DNA of 64,000 nucleotides from Synechococcales cyanobacterium S06 (GCA_011391125.1 JAABRE010000019.1:1-64000); one strand, 5' to 3'; shown: positions 41,264 through 51,188, numbered from the stretch's first letter. Translations and numbers: made by a program. Notes: generated from the sequence alone by a model not told the origin.

Positions 41264-41538
41264 ATTGATTTTTCTCTATACAGGTATTTTTAACTGTATT
41301 TGATCTTATTACTTATTTCGTTATTTTGACCGCTTTTTTGCTAAAGTAGATTTCTTTTTCTGGATTTCTGCATTTTTTAAGACATTTTCTGGAGAAAATT
41401 TGTTAGGAATTAATGATTTATTAGCAACGTTTTTAGATAAATTGCCTTCCTTACAATTTAATCCAGGGGAAAAATCAAAAATCTATTATAATAAGATTTA
41501 CTGTTTTTTTTTATCCTTAATTTAACGAGGTTATCAAG

Positions 41539-41817
41539 ATGACAATTCCCTTAATTGCCAAAGTTACCCTAGATCAAAAATTAGAAATTCCCGCCGAAAT
41601 TCTCAGTCAATTGCAACCTTTAACCGAATACGAAATCATCGTTAATGAGGAAGAAATTACCTTAAAAAAACTTCCCAAAAGAAAAATTGATGACTTAAGA
41701 AGAAGAATTGATGAATTAGGAGAAGACCCTGAACAACCAACCTTAGCTGAAATAGTAAAAATAGTTAAAGAAGTCAGACAAGAAATGTGGGAGCAAAAAA
41801 ATGCGGGTAATTCTTGA
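41539..41817 (+). CDS. AbrB-like antitoxin upstream of a truncated PIN toxin
   Basis: MTIPLIAKVTLDQKLEIPAEILSQLQPLTEYEIIVNEEEITLKKLPK; ORF overlaps the start of a PIN ORF. Confidence 0.55.
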   Translation: MTIPLIAKVTLDQKLEIPAEILSQLQPLTEYEIIVNEEEITLKKLPKRKIDDLRRRIDELGEDPEQPTLAEIVKIVKEVRQEMWEQKNAGNS

Positions 41818-42025
41818 TGTTAATATTTGGATTTCTGCTTTACTTTGGGGAGGAATACCAGATCGAGTTTTACAATTATGCGAACATAACCAATTTAATC
41901 TTGTTTCCTCACGATCGCCCAGCCAATGCACATTATTCTTCCAAATTCTGTATCTTTCGCTACAAAATTTGCCTTGTTATTTGGCTGATTTCAGCAGGGC
42001 GATCGTCTTCGGTTTGGTTATTTAA
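41801..42025 (+). pseudogene. Truncated PIN-domain toxin (VapC-like)
   Basis: MRVILDVNIWISALLWGGIPDRVLQLCEHNQFNLVSS is PIN-like; similarity ends near 41910. Confidence 0.6.
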
Positions 42026-42046
42026 AGCGATCACTAAGATCGCACC

Positions 42047-44423
42047 TTATATAATGCTAATATCATCAGCAGTAAGCGAAGGTACTTGACTAAAAGTAGC
42101 CAAATGGATAGGTTCATTTGAACCATTACCATCAGAATCAAAGAAAAGTTGGCCATCGTTTGTATAGATAAAACGATGTTCAGGGGTAGAGGCGATCGAT
42201 CCGAGGGTAAAATGGGAACTATCAAGGATACCTGTAGTTAAATCACCGAGAAAACCTTGACGAATAATCCAGATTTGGTCAGCTTCACTTTGGAAATCTA
42301 GAATTAAATCAATTCCCTCAGAAGGGGACTCAAATTCAAAAGTATCATTACCACTACCACCAGAAAGAATATCATAACCACTACCACCCCTGAGAGTATC
42401 GTTACCTTCTCCTCCTTGTAAGAGATTATTACCTCCTCCGGTCTCTTCAGTTAAAAGATCATCACCAGTACCACCCCTGAGAGTATCATCACCACTACCA
42501 CCGGCGAGATAATCATTACCATCTTGTCCCTGTAAGAGATTATTACCTCCTCCATAACTCTCCTCTAAAACATCATCACCACTACCACCCCTGAGAGTAT
42601 CATTACCTTTACCACCAGAGATAAAGTCATCACCATCTCCTCCTTGTAAGAGATTATTACCATTATCTTGTCCAAAAGTGTCGTCTTTTAAATAATCATT
42701 ACCAGTACCACCAGAAAGAGTATCATCACCAACTCCACCATTTAACTTATCGTTACCATCTCCTCCTAGTAAGAGATTATTACCTCCTCCTCCATAAGAC
42801 TCGTCTAAAATATCATCACCACTACCACCAGAAAGAGTATCATAACCACTACCACCCCTGAGAGTATCGTTACCTTCTCCTCCTTGTAAGAGATTATTAC
42901 CTCCTCCGGTCTCTTCAGTTAAAAGATCATTACCACTACCACCCTTGAGAGTATCGTTACCACTACCACCATAGATAAAGTCATCACCATCTACTCCTTG
43001 TAAGAGATTATTACCTCCTCCTCCATAAGACTCGTCTAAATAATCATTACCAGTACCACCTTTCAAAGTATCGTTACCTTTACCACCAAGAATATTAAAA
43101 ACCTCAAAATTTTTCGCAATTATACCTTGGGGAATTTCAAGATGAGTAGTATTTGAACCATCAAAATTAAAAGACTCAGTTTTTGAGGTTAAATTTAAGT
43201 CAAGTTGGTCATAACCATTTCCACCATCAAGGGTATCGTTACCAGTACCACCTGAAAGAGTATCATTACCATTTTGTCCTAATAAAAGATTATTTCCTCC
43301 AGAACCACTTAAAAAATCATAACCAACTCCACCCCTGAGAGTGTCATTACCACTACCACCTGAGAGTATCATTACCATTTTGTCCTAATAAAAGATTATT
43401 TCCTCCTCCTTCCGACTCGTCTAAATTATCATTACCACTACCACCTTTCAAAGTATCGTTACCTTTACCACCAAGAATATTAAAAACCTCAAAATTTTTC
43501 GCAATTATACCTTGGGGAATTTCAAGATGAGTAGTATTTGAACCATCAAAATTAAAAGACTCAGTTTTTGAGGTTAAATTTAAGTCAAGTTGGTCATAAC
43601 CATTTCCACCATCAAGGGTATCGTTACCAGTACCACCTGAAAGAGTATCATTACCATTTCCTCCTAATAAAAGATTATCTCCTCCAGAACCACTTAAAAA
43701 ATCATAACCAACTCCACCCTTGAGAGTGTCATTACCACTACCACCCTTGAGAGTATCATTACCATTTTGTCCTAATAAAAGATTATCTCCTCCTCCTTCC
43801 GACTCGTCTAAATTATCATTACCACTACCACCTTTCAAAGTATCATTACCTTTACCACCAAGAATATTAAAAACCTCAAAATTTTTCGCAATTATACCTT
43901 GGGGAATTTTAAGATGAGTAGTATTTGAACCATCAAAATTAAAAGACTCAGTTTTTGAGGTTAAATTTAAGTCAAGTTGGTCATAACCATCTCCACCATC
44001 AAGGGTATCGTTACCACTACCACCTAAAAGAGTATCATTACCATTTCCTCCTAGTAAAAGATTATCTCCTCCTATAAAATCATTTAAAAAATCATCACCA
44101 ACTCCACCCCTGAGAGTATCATTACCACTACCACCAATGAGAGTATCATTACCATCTTCTCCTAATAACTGGTTGTCCCCTCCTATAAAATCATTTAAAA
44201 AATCATCACCAACTCCACCCCTGAGAGTATCATTACCACTACCACCAATGAGAGTATCATTACCATTTCGTCCTAATAAAAGATTATCTCCTCCGCCGGT
44301 CGATTTATCTAAATAATCATCACCAACTCCACCCCTGAGAGTATCGTTACCAATACCATTAACCAAGGTTTTATCATCTTCTACTTGTTGAATATTTAAA
44401 ATGGAAGCAACAATATTGGACAT
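42047..44423 (-). pseudogene. RTX/calcium-binding haemolysin-type repeat protein gene split by a frameshift (ORFs 43353-44423 and 42047-43378)
   Basis: GGxGxDxLxGG nonapeptides throughout both ORFs; C-terminal part is a probable type I secretion region; 2-nt loss at about 43360 separates the frames. Confidence 0.88.
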
Positions 44424-44562
44424 GGTTTTTCCTTTTTTAATTTTGTTTGTTTGTTTATTATATTTTATTTCGGTATTTTGACCGTTTTTTTACGAAATAA
44501 ATTGGCTAAAAAGCCTCTCCTTTCTAGGAAAAATTTATTCCTTGTTCAATTCTCTCATCAAG

Positions 44563-44613
44563 AAGGTAAAGTGGTTCACGAAGTAAGAAGTAATTCGTGA
44601 ACCACTTTACCTT
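44563..44613. repeat. Perfect 20-bp inverted repeat with 11-nt loop between divergent genes
   Basis: AAGGTAAAGTGGTTCACGAA gtaagaagtaa TTCGTGAACCACTTTACCTT. Confidence 0.85.
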
Positions 44614-44679
44614 AAAACTTCAAGAAAATTAATATTTTCAGATTAGAAAATTAGCTATATTTAATTTAGTAATAGTTAG

Positions 44680-44931
44680 TTGAGTATAACAGAAATGACC
44701 ACCAACTTTTTAGAAGAGCCAGAAAATTTATCTAATTTTCAATATTTGTTACCCGAACAAAAAACTATGATTAAAAAGTTAATTGACTTTTCATATCAAG
44801 AAAACCAAAATAATCCGAATAATTCACCCTCATTTTTAGAAGATGCAGCGGAATTTATTGGTTGTATTGATGATGGTCCTGGTGATTTAGCAACTAATAA
44901 AAAATATTTAGAAGGATTCGGTCAAGAATGA
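44680..44931 (+). CDS. Putative antitoxin upstream of a PIN toxin
   Basis: 83-aa ORF ending in DDGPGDLATNKKYLEGFGQE; ATGA overlap with the PIN ORF. Confidence 0.6.
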   Translation: MSITEMTTNFLEEPENLSNFQYLLPEQKTMIKKLIDFSYQENQNNPNNSPSFLEDAAEFIGCIDDGPGDLATNKKYLEGFGQE

Positions 44932-45357
44932 AACAAAATATTATCATTGATACCGGATTTTTAGTAGCTTTAATTAATAAAAAAGAACATTATCACAACT
45001 GGATTAGAACTCAATTATCACAAGTTATTACTCGCATTTTGACTGGTGAACCAGTGATGACAGAAAGCTGTTTTTTATTAAGAAATATCTACGGTGGAGC
45101 AGACGCTATTATGGGTTTAATTGAGAAAAAAAAGATTATTATTTCCTTTAATTTGGCAAAGGAAATTAAAGAAGTTAAAAAGTTAATGCAAACTTACTTA
45201 TAAATCTGTACCCATGTCTTTAGCTGATGCTTGTTTAGTGCGTATGTCAGAAATATATCCTAATAGTTTGCTCTTAACTCTTGATCGTGATTTTATAATT
45301 TATCGAAGGAACAAAAACCAAGTTATAGATTTAATTATACCTGATGAAATTACCTGA
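44928..45357 (+). pseudogene. Frameshifted PIN-domain toxin
   Basis: MKQNIIIDTGFLVALINKKEHYHNW...EVKKLMQTY then, after a shift near 45200, KSVPMSLADACLVRMSEIYPNSLLLTLDRDFIIYRRNKNQVIDLIIPDEIT-stop. Length 430 nt = 3n+1. Confidence 0.75.
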
Positions 45358-45365
45358 ATCATTTA

Positions 45366-45764
45366 TTAATTAAATAAATCTAAAGGAAAATGTCCATAAG
45401 TACCGATAAGTTGATCATTTTCCGATTGACAAGAGACTAAAACACCGCGATAATCACCTTGATAACTATCAATATAATAGGACTTATCAAGGATTTTAAA
45501 CTTTAAATAAACAGTCTCATTCATATCAGTAACTGACGAAGAATCGGAGTTAAATTCCTGACCAAAAGCTTTTAAATAACTGTTCAAAGTGTTAATTGCT
45601 TCTGGAGAATTATTAGCACAAATTCCCAAATTATAGCTATCACTTTCCTTAATTACTAATAATAAAGCTTCTTGTAATTCCGTTTTTTCTGCTTCAGAAT
45701 TAATATTTTTAGTCTCAATACAGCTATATTGTTTGAGAATGTTCAAAGCATGATCAATAGTCAT
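45366..45764 (-). CDS. Hypothetical protein adjacent to a ferredoxin
   Basis: 132-aa ORF, 2 bp downstream of the ferredoxin gene. Confidence 0.55.
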   Translation of the reverse strand: MTIDHALNILKQYSCIETKNINSEAEKTELQEALLLVIKESDSYNLGICANNSPEAINTLNSYLKAFGQEFNSDSSSVTDMNETVYLKFKILDKSYYIDSYQGDYRGVLVSCQSENDQLIGTYGHFPLDLFN

Positions 45765-45766
45765 AA

Positions 45767-46090
45767 TTATTGCTTAAAATAAAGGGATGACTTATATAAT
45801 ACCTGTTCTTGGTGCGTTTCTAACACACAATTTGAACGGGGATAACTAACACAAGTTACGGTATAACCGGCGGCAATTTCTGAAGGTTTTAGGAACTTTT
45901 GTTCACTTTGATCTATCTCGCCACTAATGAGTTTTGCCAAACAACCTGAACATTCACCTTGTAAACAACCCGAAGGTAATTTAATTCCTTTTTCATCAGC
46001 CCGATCAAAAATATATTGGTCTTCTGATACACTAATAGTTTGATCTAAATTAATTGCCTTATTTATTAACCTTACCTGATAAATTTTCAT
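45767..46090 (-). CDS. Plant-type [2Fe-2S] ferredoxin
   Basis: GIKLPSGCLQGECSGCLAKLISGEIDQSEQKFLKPSEIAAGYTVTCVSYP: C-x4-C-x2-C ... C. Confidence 0.82.
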   Translation of the reverse strand: MKIYQVRLINKAINLDQTISVSEDQYIFDRADEKGIKLPSGCLQGECSGCLAKLISGEIDQSEQKFLKPSEIAAGYTVTCVSYPRSNCVLETHQEQVLYKSSLYFKQ

Positions 46091-46130
46091 GATTCTTATT
46101 GATTCTGTTTATTGTTGGTCTTTAGTCCAT

Positions 46131-47903
46131 TTACGGTTTAATTAAAGTTTCTTTTTCAGCTTGTCGATATCTTCCCCTTAATCTGGCTCTTTCAAAACTA
46201 GGAGACAATAATACCATAATTAAAGGTAAAATTAAAACCGATAATCCTAACAAAATTATCGGTTTTAACCCAATAATTAAGCCACTTCCTAACAAAGTGG
46301 AGATCGCAATTGTTAATATTACACCACCCATTTTTACCCCTTGAGTTAAACACCTTTTTTCAAAAATATTGTGTAAGAAATTGATTATGCAACCTGCACT
46401 CAAACCGGCGATCACCCCGGCATAGATTCCAGCTTCCACACCAGCAACGACTCCAGCGCCAACTAAGGCTGCAATGACAGTAAGGGCAATAGACTGATAG
46501 AGAACAGCAACACCTGCACCAACCGTAGTCAGAATAAGGGTTATAGCCATTAGTGCTGACCAAGCAACTTCCATAGACCAAAAAATAGCCATCCCTCCCA
46601 AAATTGCTCCGAGGAAAGTTTCAGCACTAACCATGATTAAAGCAGCCGAATATGCTCCTAAACCAGCAATAGTGGAGGGAATTAATAATAGAAATAAACG
46701 GCCTAAATCAAAATAGTTTGTTTGTCTTAATGTAACGGCTAAAGGTGCAGTGTGAAGCTTAATTTTTACGGAATAACTATCAGGAATTCCATTGGTTTTT
46801 AAGATTATTTCTCTTTGATAAGTTTTACCTGAAATTAATTTAGAAGTATCAAGAAATACTTGACATTTCACCTTATTTGTGCTAAATTTTTTCGGTGTAA
46901 ATTTAATCCAGGAATGGCGATCAATGTGGTGGGGAGGATCGCTAGGATGGGGCAAAACAGACCATTTTCCCTGTAAAATTGTCTCAGGAATATCATTAGT
47001 TACCGTAATAGTTTCTCGCAAAGTTTCGGCAAATCTATTAGCATATAAAGTTAAATTGGACTTATTTAATCTAGCTTGAGGAGTCCTAATTAAATCGAGG
47101 GGAAGTAAATTTTCTAAGGCTTCTTGAGCGTTTTTAAATCGATCTGTTAATGGAGGCGAAATCATCTTTTCTAACCAGTTAAGAAAAGGTAAACTTAACT
47201 GAGGTAATAAATGTTTAAACTCCAATTTATAAGGGTCATCTTTACTTGCTAAATCTTGAATTTCCGTCGAGTTAATACCAGTTAATAAACAAATTAAAGT
47301 CACCCCTAAACCGTATAAATCAGAAGATAAAGTAGGCCGAATAATTTGTTCAGGAGCCATAAAACCCGGTGTACCTTTAAATATACTACTAACTGATACT
47401 TTTCGACTTCCAAAAGTTGCTAAACCGAAATCCACTAAATATACATTAATATTCTCATCAACTAAGATATTTTCGGGTTTAATATCCCGGTGTAAAATAG
47501 GGGGTAATTTACTTTGTAAATAAACTAATATTTCTAATATTTTAATGGCGATATTTTTGACATCTTCAGGATTAAAAATAAGCTGTTTACTTAAAGACAA
47601 AGCATTTTTATATTCCTGAATTAAACAAAAACCATCTTCTGTAGAAAAACTGTTTAAATATTTAGGAATATTAGGATGATTTAATTTTTTTAAAATATTA
47701 ATTTCCCGTTCATATCCTTGAAAATCAGACCAATTTGAGCCAGCAGTGGCAAAACAAAATTGCTTAATAACTACTGTCTTTTCTGTGTCTAATTGTTTAG
47801 CTTGCCAAGTAATCCTACCTCCCTCTCGATTACGGCCTAATTCTGCGATTATTTCGTAATTTTGGGAGGCAAAATTAGGTATTTTACTCATAAAGAAGAC
47901 CAA
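46131..47903 (-). CDS. Hanks-type Ser/Thr protein kinase with C-terminal multi-TM region
   Basis: VVIKQFCF, ILHRDIKPENILVDENINVYLVDFGLATFGS, KGTPGFMAPEQ; 6-8 hydrophobic segments at the C-terminus. Confidence 0.9.
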   Translation of the reverse strand: MVFFMSKIPNFASQNYEIIAELGRNREGGRITWQAKQLDTEKTVVIKQFCFATAGSNWSDFQGYEREINILKKLNHPNIPKYLNSFSTEDGFCLIQEYKNALSLSKQLIFNPEDVKNIAIKILEILVYLQSKLPPILHRDIKPENILVDENINVYLVDFGLATFGSRKVSVSSIFKGTPGFMAPEQIIRPTLSSDLYGLGVTLICLLTGINSTEIQDLASKDDPYKLEFKHLLPQLSLPFLNWLEKMISPPLTDRFKNAQEALENLLPLDLIRTPQARLNKSNLTLYANRFAETLRETITVTNDIPETILQGKWSVLPHPSDPPHHIDRHSWIKFTPKKFSTNKVKCQVFLDTSKLISGKTYQREIILKTNGIPDSYSVKIKLHTAPLAVTLRQTNYFDLGRLFLLLIPSTIAGLGAYSAALIMVSAETFLGAILGGMAIFWSMEVAWSALMAITLILTTVGAGVAVLYQSIALTVIAALVGAGVVAGVEAGIYAGVIAGLSAGCIINFLHNIFEKRCLTQGVKMGGVILTIAISTLLGSGLIIGLKPIILLGLSVLILPLIMVLLSPSFERARLRGRYRQAEKETLIKP

Positions 47904-47918
47904 CTAACTATGCTTATA

Positions 47919-48278
47919 TTATAGCTGTTGAATAGCCTTTTGTATTTGCTCATACCAAGATTCATTTTCGCCATTTTTAAAAGTAAGAATTATTTGGTTA
48001 TCAAGCTCATTTTTTAAGTCTAAAACTAAATAATTACTATCTTGGGTAACATAGTAAAACTTTTTAGTTTTTGTCGTATAAAATGTACCAGCTTTAATTA
48101 AATAGGGAATAAAAGTTCCCGGAGCTCTTATTTCAAATTGATTTAATTCGGGTTTTTGGGTACTAACATTGGTAATATTTTTTAGCTCAATATGAAAATC
48201 ATCAAACTTAAAAGCCCAAAGTTTTTCCCAACTTTCTAGGGTAATATTTAAGTGAGTATCGGTTAGATTTAGTAACAT
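47919..48278 (-). CDS. Hypothetical protein, possibly PH-like fold
   Basis: 119-aa ORF between kinase and lysozyme genes; beta-rich with a C-terminal helix (weak inference). Confidence 0.4.
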   Translation of the reverse strand: MLLNLTDTHLNITLESWEKLWAFKFDDFHIELKNITNVSTQKPELNQFEIRAPGTFIPYLIKAGTFYTTKTKKFYYVTQDSNYLVLDLKNELDNQIILTFKNGENESWYEQIQKAIQQL

Positions 48279-48303
48279 TTTTTTTACCTCAAAAAGATTA
48301 ATT

Positions 48304-48996
48304 TTAACTAGATTTTTTCAACTCATCTTCTAACATTTGTTGGTAAATTTCAGGTAAATATTTACTCATGGAATTGCTTTCTATACCGTAACCTAAACTG
48401 GTCCATGTACCAGATAATAAACGTAAAACCTCGTCAATTTTTCCGTGTTGTAACAAATGTGAAATATCCACTCCCCAAGCATTTTTATCCTTTAACCATT
48501 CATAGACAACAGAGTCTTGATATTCGGGCTCAAAACTGTAATTTTTCCACCATAAAAATTGGTTTAATTTAGGGTGATATTTGGCAGCTTTTTCAGACCA
48601 AGTGCTATTTAAAAACTGGTATCTACCCGCAGCAGTGCTACATTTTCCCCTATTTTTTCCCCATAAAATATTAACACATTTGTTAGGATGGTTACTTAAA
48701 TCTTTTACATATTCCCCCCCATAAATAACATTATAAGGTTGGGAAACATTGGCTTCACTGGCTGTAATTGTACGCATTAAAGCGCGAATATAAGGGTCCC
48801 CTCCTTTCATAACTAAGGGTTGAGTTTGATAGGGTTTGAGGCGGGGAAAATAGCGGCTAATCTTATGGCCATAATGGCCATATATTTGTAATAGGAAAAC
48901 TGCTAAAACAGAAATTCCCATTACTTTTATTAATCCAAACAAATAGTTAACTTTACTTTTAGATTGGCGGGTTTCCATGTTAAATTTTAAACTCAA
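48304..48996 (-). CDS. Membrane-anchored GH104-type lysozyme/endolysin-like protein
   Basis: N-terminal TM; MRTITASEANVSQPYNVIYGG...STAAGRYQFLNSTWSEKAAKYHPKL...QDSVVYEWL resembles lambda R-like muramidases. Confidence 0.78.
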   Translation of the reverse strand: MSLKFNMETRQSKSKVNYLFGLIKVMGISVLAVFLLQIYGHYGHKISRYFPRLKPYQTQPLVMKGGDPYIRALMRTITASEANVSQPYNVIYGGEYVKDLSNHPNKCVNILWGKNRGKCSTAAGRYQFLNSTWSEKAAKYHPKLNQFLWWKNYSFEPEYQDSVVYEWLKDKNAWGVDISHLLQHGKIDEVLRLLSGTWTSLGYGIESNSMSKYLPEIYQQMLEDELKKSS

Positions 48997-49652
48997 TTCA
49001 CACCACTAAATAATTGCTCCCAAGTTTTTTCGGGAGCTTCCGGTTTAGCAATTACCTCTATAATTTTATGATATGTTTGAGGATCTGTCAGTGATTTTAC
49101 GCAAATTTGTGCGACTTTTTGTCTCGGAATACTGCCATTAAACAGTGTATCTGCGGATGCTATGACAATCTTATCTGAGTTATCATCATCTTTAAGACCT
49201 CCTGGCCTTACTATGGTATAAGTTAAACCACTGTTAATTAAATCGATTTCGGCCTGTTTTTTCCAGTACAAAACTAACCAAAATACATTAAGAAAATGAA
49301 AAAATTTAGAAACACAAAGGGAGGTTACTAACACAAAATGTTTTATGTTATGCTTTTTAGCCAGATTAATTAAGTTATTTGTACCTTGATAATCCACTAA
49401 AAATGGTTGCGTAAAATCAAAACTAGGAGTAGCACCGGTAGCGCAAATTAAAATATCACAATCGGTAATTGCGTTTTCTAAACTTTTTTTGTTTAAAACA
49501 TCTCCTACCACTAATTCCGCTTGTTGTGGTAAAATTTCTTTACCTTTTTCTAGGTTTCTAACTAATGCTTTGACAGGAATATTATTCTTGACTAATTCAC
49601 TGACAATGTGTTTTCCGGTTCTTCCTGTTGCACCAGCTACCAATACTTTCAT
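48993..49652 (-). CDS. NAD(P)H-binding atypical SDR
   Basis: MKVLVAGATGRTGKHIVSELVKNNIPVKALVRN; YTIVRPGGLKDD; ATGA-type overlap with the lysozyme gene. Confidence 0.85.
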   Translation of the reverse strand: MKVLVAGATGRTGKHIVSELVKNNIPVKALVRNLEKGKEILPQQAELVVGDVLNKKSLENAITDCDILICATGATPSFDFTQPFLVDYQGTNNLINLAKKHNIKHFVLVTSLCVSKFFHFLNVFWLVLYWKKQAEIDLINSGLTYTIVRPGGLKDDDNSDKIVIASADTLFNGSIPRQKVAQICVKSLTDPQTYHKIIEVIAKPEAPEKTWEQLFSGVN

Positions 49653-49726
49653 TTTGTCTCCTCTTTTCGCTTAATTTCTATTATTTTAAACTCATAATGA
49701 GTATTCTTACATATAAAGGGTAAATT

Positions 49727-50452
49727 ATGGAATCTCCGTTAATTAATGACCAAAATTCTCTCGATCAAATTGATATTAATCTTACCGATGATAACTTAAC
49801 TGAACCTCAACCCATGAGTTTTCATGCTGCTTTCGGAGGTTGTATGGAAATGTATAGTGATGAATCTTTGGTGGGTAAGTATTTCACCGATCATCAAGGC
49901 TGGTTTTGTCGTTGCGCGCAACCTATGCAAGTTGACCCCATGGGCGAAAATGGCTATATCATCACAGTTGGCCGTTTTGGTTCTTTAGGTTATGAAGTTG
50001 AACCGAAAATGGCGGTTATTTTACACCCTCCAGAAAAAGGTTTTTATCTAACAGAAAGTGTGCCAATTCCCGATTATATTCCCCCCGGTTATACGGTGGA
50101 TTATAAGGCAGAAATGCAATTATTAGAAGTTCCGGTAAGTGAAGGTGCTAAAGGAATTGAGGAAATTTTTAATAAAAATAAGCAGTCTTTACCACCTGTA
50201 ATTACTAAAGTTAATTGGTCCCTAAATTTAACGGTTTCTGTACAATTACCTAACTTTATGTATAAACTACCTTTAAATTTATTACAAACAGGAGGCGATC
50301 GCTTTTTAGCACAAATTATTCGCCAAATTTCCCCCCGTTTAACTTACAAAGTTCAATCAGATTTTCATTCAAGCAACGATTTACCCATACCCCCGAAAGG
50401 AGGTCGAACTTTCTTTAAAATAGAAGAAAAAGAGACCATAATTAATGAGTAA
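49727..50452 (+). CDS. DUF1997-like protein
   Basis: FHAAFGGCMEMYSDESLVGKYFTDHQGWFCRCAQPMQVDPMGENGYIITVGRFGSLGYEVEP. Confidence 0.75.
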   Translation: MESPLINDQNSLDQIDINLTDDNLTEPQPMSFHAAFGGCMEMYSDESLVGKYFTDHQGWFCRCAQPMQVDPMGENGYIITVGRFGSLGYEVEPKMAVILHPPEKGFYLTESVPIPDYIPPGYTVDYKAEMQLLEVPVSEGAKGIEEIFNKNKQSLPPVITKVNWSLNLTVSVQLPNFMYKLPLNLLQTGGDRFLAQIIRQISPRLTYKVQSDFHSSNDLPIPPKGGRTFFKIEEKETIINE

Positions 50453-50655
50453 GAGGTAATAGGTAATAGGTAATAGGTAATAGGTAATAGGTAATAGGTT
50501 TTTAGGTAAGAGGTAAGAGGTAATAGGTTTTTAGGTAATAACTATCAAGTATCAACTATTAACTATCAACTATCAACTATCAACTATCAAGTATCAACTA
50601 TCAACTATCAACTATCAACTATCAACTATTAACTATTAACTATTAACTATCAATT
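50450..50655. repeat. Two heptamer tandem-repeat tracts (GGTAATA then CTATCAA) between convergent genes
   Basis: aggtaataggtaataggtaataggtaatagg... followed by atcaactatcaactatcaactatt...; overlaps both stop codons. Confidence 0.9.
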
Positions 50656-51115
50656 ACATTTTGCTGAGAATTTTCTGCACGATTTCAACTCCAGTAAAAG
50701 CTTGCCAACCAAATAAAAGTAGTAAACTCATATTAAGTCCGACATGGGCCTTTCTGGCCAAATCATTGCCTTTTTGCATCCAAGGAACAAGGGAAGCTGA
50801 AGTAGCAATCATGGCAGTCATACCTAAACCTACCAACAAATGAGGACCAACAAACAGTTTACCGTTATTGATGTAGGTGACGGTCATACCACCAACCGTA
50901 CCCATAACCATCAACGCCAACAAAATTGAGCCAACTTGGTGGTGTTTAATGTTAAATTTGCCTTGAATTAACTCTTTTCTCAACTCTTTATCTTCTGTGG
51001 TGCGGGTTTTCTTGGCTTTAATACCCAATTTAAGTGCGTAGATGCTTAAAGCTAACAAAGCCCACATCATCATGGGGTGACCAAATTGTGACAATACTTT
51101 TAAATCCATGTTCAT
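50654..51115 (-). CDS. DUF4079-like membrane protein
   Basis: FGHPMMMWALLALSIYALKLGIKAKKTR...HHQVGSILLALMVMGTVGGMTVTYINNGKLFVGPHLLVGLGMT...ARKAHVGLNMSLLLLFGWQAFTGVEIVQKIL. Confidence 0.78.
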   Translation of the reverse strand: MNMDLKVLSQFGHPMMMWALLALSIYALKLGIKAKKTRTTEDKELRKELIQGKFNIKHHQVGSILLALMVMGTVGGMTVTYINNGKLFVGPHLLVGLGMTAMIATSASLVPWMQKGNDLARKAHVGLNMSLLLLFGWQAFTGVEIVQKILSKM

Positions 51116-51188
51116 CTCTCTCTAAAATGGCAATATTTATTTATTCTAAGTTATGTTAAGGTTTATTACAATTTAGGAAAAATATTTT

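Noticed and set aside
41340-41475. Minus-strand open frame (FDFSPGLNCKEGNLSKNVANKSLIPNKFSPENVLKNAEIQKKKSTLAKKRSK-stop) upstream of dxs
   Set aside because: No usable start codon and no recognised family; possibly a decayed gene fragment, too weak to call.
42300-44370. Dense regular repeats resembling a CRISPR array
   Set aside because: They are coding GGxGxDxLxGG (RTX) repeats on the minus strand, with variable spacing, no spacers and no cas genes.
46360-47079. ORFs 46360-46581 and 46879-47079 inside the kinase gene
   Set aside because: Alternative frame or antisense within the kinase CDS.
48304-48996. Lysozyme as evidence of a prophage
   Set aside because: N-terminal membrane anchor and no terminase, capsid, tail or integrase genes nearby.
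50450-50655. Tandem repeats as a CRISPR or minisatellite array
   Set aside because: Units are only ~7 nt with no spacers; they fit known cyanobacterial short tandem repeats.
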